Positions 6,498 through 15,138 are shown, counted from the stretch's first letter. The stretch is 64,000 nucleotides of DNA from Chryseobacterium turcicum (GCF_021010565.1 NZ_JAJNAY010000001.1:248001-312000), one strand, 5' to 3'. The notes: generated from the letters alone by a model not told the origin. Program-made: numbers and translations.

Positions 6498-7462
6498 TGG
6501 AAAATGTAGTAAAAGCGGGAATTTTCGGAGTTTGTATTGGTGATGCTTTGGGTGTTCCTGTGGAATTTAGAAGTAGAGAACAATTGAAACGTTCACCAGT
6601 TACAAAAATGAGAGCTTTAGGAACTCATCATCAACCTTTGGGAACTTGGAGTGATGATAGTTCTTTAGCCTTATGTCTTGCAGAAAGTCTTTGTAAAGAT
6701 TATGATTTGGAAGATATCGCGACAAAATTTTTGCAATGGTACAATGCGGAAATCTGGACTCCGCATGGAAGGGTTTTTGACATTGGGATTGCAACCTCGC
6801 AAGCTATTCATAGAATAAGCAAAGGTGTTTATCCCACTTTATGTGGTGGTACAGGTGATTTCGACAACGGTAATGGTTCTTTAATGAGAATTATGCCATT
6901 ATTATTCTACATTAAGGATTTTCCAATTGAAAAACGTTTTGATATTGTCAAAGATGTTTCTTCAATCACACATGGTCATATTCGTTCTGCGTTGGCATGT
7001 TTTATTTATTTGGAATTGGCTTTAGAAATTCTGAAAGGAAATGATAAGTGGGAAGCATACAAAACGATGCAGAAAACGGTTTGGAATTTTTTAAATGAAA
7101 ATCCTATTTGTTCTCAAAATGAAATGGATAAATTCCACAGAATTTTAGAACTAAAAGTTGGGGAATATGATGTAGCTCCTCTACATACTTTGCAAGAAGG
7201 TGAAATCAGTTCAAGCGGCTATGTTCTTCACAGTTTAGAAGCCTCATTATGGTGTTTTTTAAACTCAGAAACTTATTCAGAAGCGGTTTTGAAAGCGGTC
7301 AATTTAGGAGAAGATACCGATACAATCGGAGCAATTACGGGAGGTATTGCAGGAATTTATTATGGCTTTGAAAATATTCCTCTAGATTGGATTGAAGAAT
7401 TGGTGAGGAAAGATGATATTGAAAATGTATGTAACAAATTAGAAAACAAATTAATGAAATAA
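6497..7462 (+). CDS. ADP-ribosylglycohydrolase (ARH/DraG family), copy B
   Basis: A 321-aa ARH/DraG hydrolase with canonical motifs: GVCIGDALGVPVEF at the start, WSDDSS (Asp53, Asp54), the central NGNGSLMRIMPL, and GEDTDTIGAITGGIAG near 270-285. The last is closer to the textbook GDTDT metal motif than in copy A. It probably removes ADP-ribose from protein or nucleic-acid acceptors, or hydrolyses O-acetyl-ADP-ribose. The TAATG junction with the sirtuin gene and the 10-bp gap to kptA place it firmly in the operon. Confidence 0.9.
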   Translation: MENVVKAGIFGVCIGDALGVPVEFRSREQLKRSPVTKMRALGTHHQPLGTWSDDSSLALCLAESLCKDYDLEDIATKFLQWYNAEIWTPHGRVFDIGIATSQAIHRISKGVYPTLCGGTGDFDNGNGSLMRIMPLLFYIKDFPIEKRFDIVKDVSSITHGHIRSALACFIYLELALEILKGNDKWEAYKTMQKTVWNFLNENPICSQNEMDKFHRILELKVGEYDVAPLHTLQEGEISSSGYVLHSLEASLWCFLNSETYSEAVLKAVNLGEDTDTIGAITGGIAGIYYGFENIPLDWIEELVRKDDIENVCNKLENKLMK

Positions 7463-7472
7463 AAATACGATT

Positions 7473-8015
7473 ATGAACGAAAAACATAAGAAAAAAACAA
7501 GCAAATTTCTGAGCTACGTTCTCAGACATCATCCCGAATTGATTAATTTGAATTTAGACGAAAACGGATGGGCAAATGTTGATGAATTGATTGCAAAATC
7601 AACTAACGATTCTCAAGGTTTTACTTTCGAAGAATTGGATGAAATTGTAGAAACAAACGACAAAAAAAGGTTTATTTTTAATGAAGATAAAACCAGAATC
7701 AGAGCTAATCAAGGGCATTCAATTGATATTAATCTGGCTTTAATTTCTCAACAGCCTCCTGAATTTTTGTACCACGGAACGGCTCAATGTAATATTGATT
7801 CCATTTTAGAAAAAGGAATTGAAAAAAGAAGCCGACAACATGTTCATCTGAGTCAGGATAAAGAAACTGCAAACAAAGTTGGAATGCGCCACGGAAAACC
7901 CATTATTCTAACCATCAATACACAAAAAATGTTTGAAGATGGAATAAAATTTTATCTTTCTGAAAATAATGTATGGCTGACAGATTTTGTGGATGCAAAA
8001 TATATTTCGCAATGA
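7473..8015 (+). CDS. kptA: RNA 2'-phosphotransferase Tpt1/KptA
   Basis: A 180-aa Tpt1/KptA enzyme of usual length. The winged-helix part carries SKFLSYVLRHHPE with Arg18 and His19, and the ART-like part has YHGTAQCNIDSILEKGI, RSRQHVHLS and RHGKPIIL, supplying the later catalytic Arg residues. The family transfers an internal RNA 2'-phosphate to NAD, releasing ADP-ribose 1'',2''-cyclic phosphate and nicotinamide; some members also ADP-ribosylate RNA or DNA ends. It could therefore be the NAD-consuming step whose product the macro, PARG and phosphatase genes handle. Its TGA overlaps the next ATG. Confidence 0.93.
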   Translation: MNEKHKKKTSKFLSYVLRHHPELINLNLDENGWANVDELIAKSTNDSQGFTFEELDEIVETNDKKRFIFNEDKTRIRANQGHSIDINLALISQQPPEFLYHGTAQCNIDSILEKGIEKRSRQHVHLSQDKETANKVGMRHGKPIILTINTQKMFEDGIKFYLSENNVWLTDFVDAKYISQ

Positions 8016-8215
8016 CAAGTCAAGAATTTGAAGAAGAGGTAAAAGGCTTTTCTATTAAGAAAGATGATTTAAAAGAAAAAGTTGATGAGCTATTTGGTAA
8101 TGGGGCAGGAACAATACATATTTTATACTTCATTGTTGAGCATAAGAACTGTAAATTGATAGAAGCAATGGAAATTATTGAATATAGCCCAAATTATTAT
8201 AAAAGATTTAAATGA
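8012..8215 (+). CDS. Hypothetical 67-aa protein coupled to kptA
   Basis: The start at 8012 (MTSQEFEEEVKGF) is chosen because it makes an ATGA overlap with the kptA stop; a longer frame from 7973 would run 43 bases into kptA. The stop also makes an ATGA overlap with the phosphatase gene. The product is small, charged and soluble, with a helix-rich look (KKDDLKEKVDELFG) and a hydrophobic core (IHILYFIVEHKNCKLIEAMEIIE). I know no family for it. Being coupled on both sides suggests a partner or modulator of KptA or of the phosphatase. Confidence 0.75.
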   Translation: MTSQEFEEEVKGFSIKKDDLKEKVDELFGNGAGTIHILYFIVEHKNCKLIEAMEIIEYSPNYYKRFK

Positions 8216-8961
8216 AAAGAACATTAGTTATAGGTGACATTCACGGTGGATTCAAAGCTTTGAAACAGGTTTTGGAAAGAGCGAATGTCACGGAAGATGA
8301 CACATTGATTTTTCTTGGAGATTATGTAGATGGTTGGAGTGAATCGTCTCATATTATTCAGTTTTTAATAGAACTTTCAGAAAAACAAGAATGTATTTTT
8401 ATTAAAGGAAATCATGATGTTTGGACTGAAGATTGGCTGTCTTTAGGAAGTGCTCCCGATATTTGGCTTTTCAACGGAGGACAAAGTACGGTTGATAGCT
8501 ATTCTGAATATTCTCTGGAAGAATTAGAAATTCATTTGGCGTTTTTTGAAAAAATGAAAAATTTTTATACTGATGAAGACAACAGATTGTTTATTCATGC
8601 GGGATATTCATCTATGCATGGTCCGGAAAAAGAGGTGTATTCAAGCAATTATCGTTGGGATAGAACGCTTTGGGAAACCGCTGTTGGCATGGATAGAAAA
8701 TTAGAGAAAAACTCAAAATTGTATCCGAAAAGATTGCTTCTATATAAAGAAATTTTCATCGGTCATACTCCGACTTTACATTTAGGAATTGATAAACCCG
8801 TCAACAAAGCCAATGTATGGAACCTTGATACAGGCGCAGCTTTTACAGGAGCATTGTCGATTATGGATATCGATACCAAAGAATTCTGGCAAAGTGACAT
8901 TCTTCCATCTTTATATGCTAATGAAAAAGGAAGAAATAATTATATAGTCAAATTAAAATAA
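8212..8961 (+). CDS. PPP-type metallophosphoesterase
   Basis: A 249-aa calcineurin-like phosphatase. Metal-site motifs are GDIHGG (8-13), GDYVDG (36-41), GNHD (66-69), HAGYS and IGHTP, so both metal ions can bind. In the PPP family the second motif usually reads GDYVDRG; here Arg is absent (GDYVDGW). It has no signal peptide. Family members act on phosphoproteins, dinucleoside polyphosphates or RNA ends. As last gene of the array, next to kptA, a role in removing phosphates from RNA 2',3' ends or from ADP-ribose phosphates is plausible but unproven. A terminator follows at 8961-8991. Confidence 0.88.
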   Translation: MKRTLVIGDIHGGFKALKQVLERANVTEDDTLIFLGDYVDGWSESSHIIQFLIELSEKQECIFIKGNHDVWTEDWLSLGSAPDIWLFNGGQSTVDSYSEYSLEELEIHLAFFEKMKNFYTDEDNRLFIHAGYSSMHGPEKEVYSSNYRWDRTLWETAVGMDRKLEKNSKLYPKRLLLYKEIFIGHTPTLHLGIDKPVNKANVWNLDTGAAFTGALSIMDIDTKEFWQSDILPSLYANEKGRNNYIVKLK

Positions 8962-8991
8962 AAAATACGCTCCAATTTGAAGCGTATTTTT
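8961..8991. terminator. Bidirectional terminator
   Basis: AAAATACGCT and AGCGTATTTT form a stem with T-runs on both strands. It serves the convergent phosphatase (plus) and cupin (minus) genes. Confidence 0.85.
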
Positions 8992-9876
8992 CTATTTTTT
9001 AGGTAATCCTCTTTTTAGAGCATAGTGGGCTCTTTCAACCGCTTTTTTCTCTTTCCAATCCATATAGCGTTTTTTGTAACGCCCTTTCATAAAGTTGTCA
9101 AAATTTCTTTGAACGGTAAGATTCCACAAAGAATTAGCTTTTACGGCCCAAGATTTATCCCATGCACGAAGCGAAAGTGAGAAACTGCCATCCAGATATT
9201 TCATCCAGTGCCACCATCCGGTTGGCATGAATAGGGTGTCACCGTGCTCTAAGAAACATTCAATACCTTCTACACCGTCTAATGCAGGGAATTTTTCAAA
9301 ATCAGGATTTGAAATATCATAATCCTCCAAAGCATAAGTAGCGTAAGGTAATTTGTACAATCTGTCTTTCCATTTATATTCAAAAAGCAAAACATGTTTT
9401 CTTCCATTGAAATGGGTATGAAAAATGTGAGCTAAATCAATATCAAAATGTAAAAAAGTGACCGAACCTTTTCCTCCAAAAAACATAGAAGGATATTTAT
9501 CTAGAAAACCACCCATCAATTCTTTCGGCGGGATGTATTCATCAAGTAATTTCGAAGCATGTTTAATAGGGTCGAAAAAGAAAATTCGTAGATCGGTAGG
9601 CTCTCTTTGAATGAGGTCTATGTAATCTGCAAATTTCATCTCAGTAGTCGGTGTATTAATAGGAGCTGCAGGATCAGCTTTTTTGCTGTCATACAAAGGA
9701 ACTGTAATATCTCCTACCACTTCTTTCACATAATCCATCGTCCATTTTTGATAGGCTGGCCATTTTCTGGCCATATTTTTTATCACCACCGGCTTTCTTG
9801 GGATCAGATATTTCTCGCGGAACTCTTCTTGAGTAATATCGTCAACAATATCTATAGGCTTTAGAATAACCCCCAT
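8992..9876 (-). CDS. Cupin-like (JmjC/FIH-type) oxygenase
   Basis: A 294-aa Cupin_8/JmjC-like protein. The Fe(II) site is visible as HFDID (HxD, about residues 143-147) and a distal His in GWWHWMK near 222. PRKPVVIKNMARKWPA near the start is typical of the family. Such enzymes are 2-oxoglutarate oxygenases that hydroxylate protein side chains, often in ribosomal or repeat proteins; the substrate cannot be told here. A TAATTTTG -7-like box on the minus strand at 9896-9903 lies about 20 bp before the start. It is a single gene facing the ADP-ribose array. Confidence 0.85.
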   Translation of the reverse strand: MGVILKPIDIVDDITQEEFREKYLIPRKPVVIKNMARKWPAYQKWTMDYVKEVVGDITVPLYDSKKADPAAPINTPTTEMKFADYIDLIQREPTDLRIFFFDPIKHASKLLDEYIPPKELMGGFLDKYPSMFFGGKGSVTFLHFDIDLAHIFHTHFNGRKHVLLFEYKWKDRLYKLPYATYALEDYDISNPDFEKFPALDGVEGIECFLEHGDTLFMPTGWWHWMKYLDGSFSLSLRAWDKSWAVKANSLWNLTVQRNFDNFMKGRYKKRYMDWKEKKAVERAHYALKRGLPKK

Positions 9877-10328
9877 TTTTGTAAATTTTATATTACAAAA
9901 TTATTAAATATTTACTTACGGAAAATGATTTAAGATGTTTTTAATCTATGACCTTAATCACATTTTTATTAAGTCGAAATAAAAATTACATGAATTTGAA
10001 TTGTTTAAACTGTATTTTTTAAGCTAAATTCTTGTTTTTATTCATGTATTTGTGAATTTACAGTTGTTTTTTTGAAGGTACTGTCATAAAAATATGTTAA
10101 GATTTAAAAGAATGGAAAATCAATACAATTTATCACTATGTTTGTAGGTATAAAAATGAGATTTAAATATTTCAATAAAATTATATCTCTAAAAAGTGTA
10201 ACAAAAGACATTAATAAATAACTAATTACTTAAATAATAAATTTTGAAATCGCTGTGAATGCTAAATACCCTCATCAATTAATGTTCGGCGATTCCAAAT
10301 ACTCTTTAAAAAATATAAAAATATTGAT
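9877..10328. other. 452-bp divergent AT-rich spacer
   Basis: It separates the minus-strand cupin gene from the plus-strand beta-barrel gene. Apart from the candidate minus-strand -7 box at 9896-9903, I see no gene, clear repeat or terminator. Confidence 0.6.
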
Positions 10329-13085
10329 ATGAAAAGACAAATTTACCTTTTTCTGATGGTCTTTTTCTCGGTGATAACGTTTGCTCAAAAAACAGTTTCT
10401 GGGAAAATTACTGATGAAGATGGGGTGGCAATACCAAGCGCAAGTGTAACGATTGAAGAACCCGGAAAAGACGCAATTCTTGCCTACGGAATTACCAATT
10501 CTAAAGGAGAATATAAAGTTTCTTTTACCTCTTCAGAATCAAATGTAGATTTAAAAGTAAAAGCCTTTAACCAAAAGCCTTTAACCAAGCAAATTACGAA
10601 CAGCGATCAGACGCTTACATTCAAATTGCAGTCTGAAGCAACTGAAATAAAAGAAGTACAGCTAAAAACAAAGATGATTACATCGAGAGGTGATACTATT
10701 GCTTATGATTTGAAAGCTTTCGACCATAAGAACGATCGTACTTTGGCAGATGTAATGAGAAAAATTCCAGGAATTGAAGTGAAAACTGACGGAACAATTC
10801 TCTTCCAAGGGAATGCCATTAATAAATTTTATGTTGAAGGTAAAGATTTGATGGAAGGTGGCTATGGTACCATTACAAACTCATTACCAAAAGATGCAGT
10901 CGCAAAGCTTGAAGTTTTAGAAAATCACCAGCCTGTAAAAATGTTACAAGGGAAAATTCCTTCTGATGCTGCAGCAATTAACATTAAACTAAAAAAATCG
11001 GTTACAATGACCGGTCGAGGAGAAGTAGGCTCCGGATTTGGTGATCCATGGCTTTGGAATTTGAAATTAACCCCAATGTTTTTCAGTAAAAAGCAGCAAT
11101 GGGTTGTTAATTACAAGACCAATAATATGGGAGAGCAAGTAGAAAATGAAGGAAATATATTAGCTTTTGGAAGTTCTTGGGAAGGAAGAAGAGGAAATGC
11201 TTCACAAAATACATGGTTGAATGTAGAAACGGCAAATACACCTAATCTTCCAGTTAAAAGATATTTATTTAATAATGTACATTACCTTTCTGCAAATTAT
11301 TTAACGAATATTGATAATAAAAAAGAATGGGAACTGAAAGCAAATGCAAATTATACAAATAATTCTGTTGAAAGGGAAGATCAGGTGGAAACTATTTTTT
11401 CAAACGGTTTGTCTACAGTTAATACTTCTACCAGAAATAATTTTTATACAGATAAGTTGAAGGGAGAATTAATTTTTACTAAAAATGCTAAAAAAGGATT
11501 TTTTAAAAATACAACCACTTTTTCTCAATTTTGGAATGCTGACAGAGCTGTAGCGTTAAGGAATAACGGTATTGGAAATCAAGCTACAGAATCTCCTACA
11601 TCTTCATTTCAAAATTCATTGAGTACTATTATTCCATGGAAAGAAAAGATGGTTAATTTAAAATCTTATATTAATTATCAGGATGACAGACAGACTTTAG
11701 AGGTTTCACCTGCAAGTTACATGCAGTTTCCATATCTGAAGCCAAAGGCTAATGAGAATGATCCTGATGAATATGGATTCATCAATTTTGCACCTGGAAC
11801 AAGCGCTATTCAGAATTTCAGAATTAAGACTTTGGATACTTCACATTCTGCAAACATTAGTTTCACGACAAAAGGGTGGACTTTTACTCCACAAATTGGG
11901 GTAGACTTCTCAACAGATAAATTAAATACAAACTTTGATGGTTTGGCAGTACCGACTGGGCCAGGTGATGTTCAGCCTGATTTTTCAAGTTCTGTTTATG
12001 AAAATAACTTGACTTTTACGGAAACAGTTCCATCAGCTTCTGTGGGAATTAATTATAAATCAGACGCATGGAGCATATTTGCTAATGTACCAGTAAACCT
12101 AAATAATATTAAAGCGGAAGATGATTTAAGGAAAGTTTCAAAATCTTTAAATAAGACAACTTTTACACCGAATGCTTTTATTCAGTATTCATTTGCTTCT
12201 TTCTTTAAAGCAAGTTTAAGTGGAAATATAAGTAATAATTTTGGAGATATTCAAAGTGCTTACGCAGGATATATGTTGCTGAGCCCTTCTGGTTTCAATG
12301 TGATGGATGCTAATAACCCGATCCCAGAAATTAATACAAAATCTGCAGGTTCAAGATTAGAATACAGAAATCCGCTGAACAATTTATTTTTTAATGTAAA
12401 TTATAGACTCAGCGATACAAAAAGAAACTTATTATCTTCTCCAGTTTTAGATCCAACAACAGGATTTACTTTAATTCAATATAAAAATCAGGACAATAGC
12501 TCTACAAGCAATAGTTTTAGTGGTGAGATAGGAAAATACTTTCCAAAATTTAAATCGAATATTTCATTAAATTATAGAAATTCAAATACTGTTTCGGATG
12601 CATTTTTTAGTAATACTGAATATGAAAAACAATACGAAAGCAAAAACAATAGCCAATCTTATGGTCTTAAATTCAACAATACCTACTTCAGTTGGATGAG
12701 CATAGATTATAATGTAAGCATTTCTAGAACTAAACAAGAAAACATAGGGCTTCCTGAAGGAAGAAAGTTTGCTCCAAATAAAGGATTCAACCATAATCTA
12801 TCAGCTTTCATTTATCCGTTAGAGAATCATAGTATAGGCTTCAATTGGGATCAGGTAAACTCAAGTGATGGTACAAGAAAGTTTGATAATGCATTTTTTG
12901 ATCTTTCATATCAGTTTGCATGGTCTGCAAAGAAAATTGACTTTGAATTGAAATGGATGAATATTGCAAATCGAAGAGTATTCGAAACATATAATATTCA
13001 AGCTTCAAAAAATGCAGTAGAATATACAAGGATTCAACTTCGACCAAGCCAAGTAATGTTTACAGTAAAATTCAACTTTAAATAA
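10329..13085 (+). CDS. Outer-membrane beta-barrel receptor with CarboxypepD_reg-like domain
   Basis: A 918-aa outer-membrane protein. A signal peptide (1-20, ending FAQ) is followed by a CarboxypepD_reg-like domain (about 20-105: VSGKITDEDGVAIPSASVTI), a plug-like region (about 118-225: TLADVMRKIPGIEV, VLENHQPVKML), and then a long barrel with many alternating aromatic strands ending in FTVKFNFK. The closing Phe fits outer-membrane barrel assembly. No TonB box is obvious, so it belongs to the TonB-receptor-like 'outer membrane beta-barrel protein' group. Such proteins are often followed by a GLPGLI gene, which is found at 13781 beyond an inverted DinB gene. Its cargo is unknown. Confidence 0.85.
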   Translation: MKRQIYLFLMVFFSVITFAQKTVSGKITDEDGVAIPSASVTIEEPGKDAILAYGITNSKGEYKVSFTSSESNVDLKVKAFNQKPLTKQITNSDQTLTFKLQSEATEIKEVQLKTKMITSRGDTIAYDLKAFDHKNDRTLADVMRKIPGIEVKTDGTILFQGNAINKFYVEGKDLMEGGYGTITNSLPKDAVAKLEVLENHQPVKMLQGKIPSDAAAINIKLKKSVTMTGRGEVGSGFGDPWLWNLKLTPMFFSKKQQWVVNYKTNNMGEQVENEGNILAFGSSWEGRRGNASQNTWLNVETANTPNLPVKRYLFNNVHYLSANYLTNIDNKKEWELKANANYTNNSVEREDQVETIFSNGLSTVNTSTRNNFYTDKLKGELIFTKNAKKGFFKNTTTFSQFWNADRAVALRNNGIGNQATESPTSSFQNSLSTIIPWKEKMVNLKSYINYQDDRQTLEVSPASYMQFPYLKPKANENDPDEYGFINFAPGTSAIQNFRIKTLDTSHSANISFTTKGWTFTPQIGVDFSTDKLNTNFDGLAVPTGPGDVQPDFSSSVYENNLTFTETVPSASVGINYKSDAWSIFANVPVNLNNIKAEDDLRKVSKSLNKTTFTPNAFIQYSFASFFKASLSGNISNNFGDIQSAYAGYMLLSPSGFNVMDANNPIPEINTKSAGSRLEYRNPLNNLFFNVNYRLSDTKRNLLSSPVLDPTTGFTLIQYKNQDNSSTSNSFSGEIGKYFPKFKSNISLNYRNSNTVSDAFFSNTEYEKQYESKNNSQSYGLKFNNTYFSWMSIDYNVSISRTKQENIGLPEGRKFAPNKGFNHNLSAFIYPLENHSIGFNWDQVNSSDGTRKFDNAFFDLSYQFAWSAKKIDFELKWMNIANRRVFETYNIQASKNAVEYTRIQLRPSQVMFTVKFNFK

Positions 13086-13089
13086 ATGA

Positions 13090-13122
13090 TAAAAACCAAT
13101 CTCCTCGAGATTGGTTTTTTGT
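13090..13122. terminator. Terminator after the beta-barrel gene
   Basis: AAACCAATCTC, a 3-base loop and GAGATTGGTTTTTTG form a strong hairpin with a T-run. A-rich sequence on the other side lets it also serve the convergent DinB gene. Confidence 0.9.
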
Positions 13123-13151
13123 TTTAAAATCTTACAAAGATTTATTGTAAC

Positions 13152-13649
13152 CTAAAAATTAGGGTTATCCGCTGTAGGGCCATAACTTCCCGGTAGTTCA
13201 ATATCATTTAGTCTGTAATACACTCCCAGTTGTGCTCTGTGATGCGAAATCTGATTTAAACTGTGGCGAATGGCTTCATATTTTGTCCATGATGCCAGTT
13301 CATGACCATCGTTTTTCAAGGCCCATCTTGGTTCTAAATCATCTTCAGAAGCTTTATCCAGTGCTTCCATACTTGTTGTATGGTTTTCTTCTAAAACGTT
13401 TAAAAGTTCGTCTTTTGTGTTGAAGTGCTTAGGTTCCATACCGCTTTTGGCAAAATCAAGTTCGGAGGAATTGAGCATAAATCCCGGCCAGCCAAAAACT
13501 TCCGTAATATGGGTGGCAAGGTGCATCATTTTCATACTTTTAGGATGCGGTTTGTACTCATTTTTATCATTTGGAAAGATTTCTAAAAATCGTTTTGTCG
13601 TTTGATACTCAGCATTAAGCTCGTTTTTTAATTGTTTCAAAGTATCCAT
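13152..13649 (-). CDS. DinB-family metal-binding protein
   Basis: A 165-aa four-helix DinB/DfsB-type protein. The three His of the metal site fit HLATHI (about 46), the central region and HSLNQISHHRAQLGVYY (about 130-146). GSYGPTADNPNF closes the protein, as in other DinB members. Some members are bacillithiol- or mycothiol-dependent transferases; a bacilliredoxin gene at 50179 hints that bacillithiol exists in this organism. It is transcribed against the two flanking genes and may have been inserted between them. Confidence 0.85.
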   Translation of the reverse strand: MDTLKQLKNELNAEYQTTKRFLEIFPNDKNEYKPHPKSMKMMHLATHITEVFGWPGFMLNSSELDFAKSGMEPKHFNTKDELLNVLEENHTTSMEALDKASEDDLEPRWALKNDGHELASWTKYEAIRHSLNQISHHRAQLGVYYRLNDIELPGSYGPTADNPNF

Positions 13650-13780
13650 ATTTATTTTTGTTTAGGTAAGCTTAAATTTAAAACTTTTAAAAGAGCTAAA
13701 AACTTTTTTTTGATAAAAGATGAAAAAAATCTGTAACAAAAAACAACTAATGCGAACTAATTGAGTAAACCTTTTATATA

Positions 13781-14698
13781 ATGAAAAATATATTTTCAAT
13801 CCTATTTGTTGCCGTTTTTGCTTTTGCAAATGCTCAGGAAACAGCAAACCGATTTTTTTATGAATTGACTTTTAAGCCGAAAAAGGATTCTACAAAAATT
13901 GATAAAGTAATTGCTACTTTAGATATAACAAGTAAAAAATCAATCTATCAAGATTACACAGTGGCAGCTCAGGATTCTATTATTAAATTAGCTGTTGAGG
14001 AAATGGAAAAGACTAAATCTTTTAAAGATATGTCTAAGCTTATTAAAATGCCAAAATTTTCATACAAAATTGTGAAGACATATCCTGAAATGAAAGAGCA
14101 ATTTATAGATAGAATAAGTATGAACTTATTTGGTTATGACGATAATATAAAATTTAATTGGAATATTCTTCCTGAAAAAGAAAAAGTAGGAGAATATAAT
14201 ACCCAAAAGGCGACAACCGATTTTGCAGGAAGAAAGTGGACTGCTTGGTTCAGTACAGATATTCCTTTTCAGGATGGACCTTATAAGTTTTATGGATTGC
14301 CTGGATTAATTGTTAAGATTGAAGATGCAGAAAAAGATTATTCTTGGAAATTAAGTGGTAATAAGAAAATTGAAAATTACGAAGAATTATCTTATTCAGA
14401 AAAAATTAACGCAAAGTATGGAATGTCAAATTCGGTAACTCCTACAACTAAGGAAAAGTTTGAAAAAGCATATGCTACATTTAAAAAAGATCCAATGGGG
14501 GAGTTTCGCCAGAAAATTACTCCAGAAATGTCTAGCATGAAAATGCCAGGATCTGATATAACAATTGGAGAAATGATGAAAAAACAAGAGAAAATTGCAA
14601 AAGATTTCTTTAATTCTAATGATAATCCTATCGAGAAATCAAATTCTGTAAGTGTGGGTACTCTTGAAAAAGTAGGTAAAGAAAAAGATAAAAAATAA
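13781..14698 (+). CDS. GLPGLI family protein
   Basis: A 305-aa secreted protein with a signal peptide (1-18, ending ANAQ). It contains the family hallmark KFYGLPGLIVKIED at about 168-181, which matches TIGR01200. The C-terminal third is Lys- and Met-rich (MKMPGSDITIGEMMKKQEK). GLPGLI proteins usually lie beside outer-membrane beta-barrel receptors, and the receptor gene at 10329 is the likely partner even though a DinB gene on the other strand now lies between. The function of the family is not established. Confidence 0.9.
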   Translation: MKNIFSILFVAVFAFANAQETANRFFYELTFKPKKDSTKIDKVIATLDITSKKSIYQDYTVAAQDSIIKLAVEEMEKTKSFKDMSKLIKMPKFSYKIVKTYPEMKEQFIDRISMNLFGYDDNIKFNWNILPEKEKVGEYNTQKATTDFAGRKWTAWFSTDIPFQDGPYKFYGLPGLIVKIEDAEKDYSWKLSGNKKIENYEELSYSEKINAKYGMSNSVTPTTKEKFEKAYATFKKDPMGEFRQKITPEMSSMKMPGSDITIGEMMKKQEKIAKDFFNSNDNPIEKSNSVSVGTLEKVGKEKDKK

Positions 14699-14728
14699 CA
14701 TTCATTTCAACTTAATTATATTTAAAAT

Positions 14729-14763
14729 AATCCCAAATGCAGTGATGTGTTTGGGTTTATTTT
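14729..14763 (+). terminator. Terminator after the GLPGLI gene
   Basis: AATCCCAAA and TTTGGGTTTATTTTG pair around a 12-base loop, with T-rich sequence after the stem. Confidence 0.7.
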
Positions 14764-14842
14764 GCGAGATAATTGAAGAAACGATAATTCTAACTGCCTT
14801 TAAATATGAAAAGTAGCGTTATTTAGATTAAATTTAAATAGT

Positions 14843-14850
14843 TATATTTG
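14843..14850 (+). promoter_or_regulatory. -7 box upstream of feoA
   Basis: TATATTTG followed by CA matches TAnnTTTG exactly. It overlaps the TTG codon at 14848, which is therefore unlikely to be the feoA start. No good -33 TTTG is seen at 19-21 bp. Confidence 0.5.
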
Positions 14851-14871
14851 CAATCACAAAAAATAAAGGTC

Positions 14872-15138
14872 TTGAAGGATATTCAATTACATACATTAAG
14901 CAGTTTTCCAAAAAATAAAATTGGTAAAATTATAGGCTATGATAATGATAATCTGAGCATGCCAACCAAAATTATAGAAATGGGGCTTCTTCCGGAAACT
15001 CTGTTTAAAATCCTTTATCAGGCGCCGTTTAATGGGCCGCTTTACATAGAATTTGGCGACGAAAAAAGTCGTATTGCTCTGCGTAAAGAAGAAGGAGATT
15101 TCATCATTGTAGAAGATTTGATTAATGCAGGAAAATAA
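14872..15138 (+). CDS. feoA: Ferrous iron transport protein FeoA
   Basis: An SH3-like FeoA of about 88 aa. The recognisable part runs from LHTLSSFPKNKIGKII through KIIEMGLLPETLFKIL to an ending like GDFIIVEDLI. An open frame begins at a TTG at 14848, but that codon lies inside the -7 promoter box; the TTG at 14872 leaves a leader of about 17 bases and is preferred. The last 14 bases overlap feoB, so the two are translationally coupled. FeoA is a small cytoplasmic partner of the FeoB channel. Confidence 0.85.
   Translation: MKDIQLHTLSSFPKNKIGKIIGYDNDNLSMPTKIIEMGLLPETLFKILYQAPFNGPLYIEFGDEKSRIALRKEEGDFIIVEDLINAGK

Noticed and set aside
7973..8011. Earlier start of the 67-aa protein
   Set aside because: It would overlap kptA by 43 bases; the ATGA overlap at 8012 is the usual form in this operon.
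1..8961. The array as a known Sir2-based anti-phage system
   Set aside because: The sirtuin is a short CobB-type deacylase with no effector partner of the Thoeris, DSR or pAgo-linked type. The other genes point to ADP-ribose removal.
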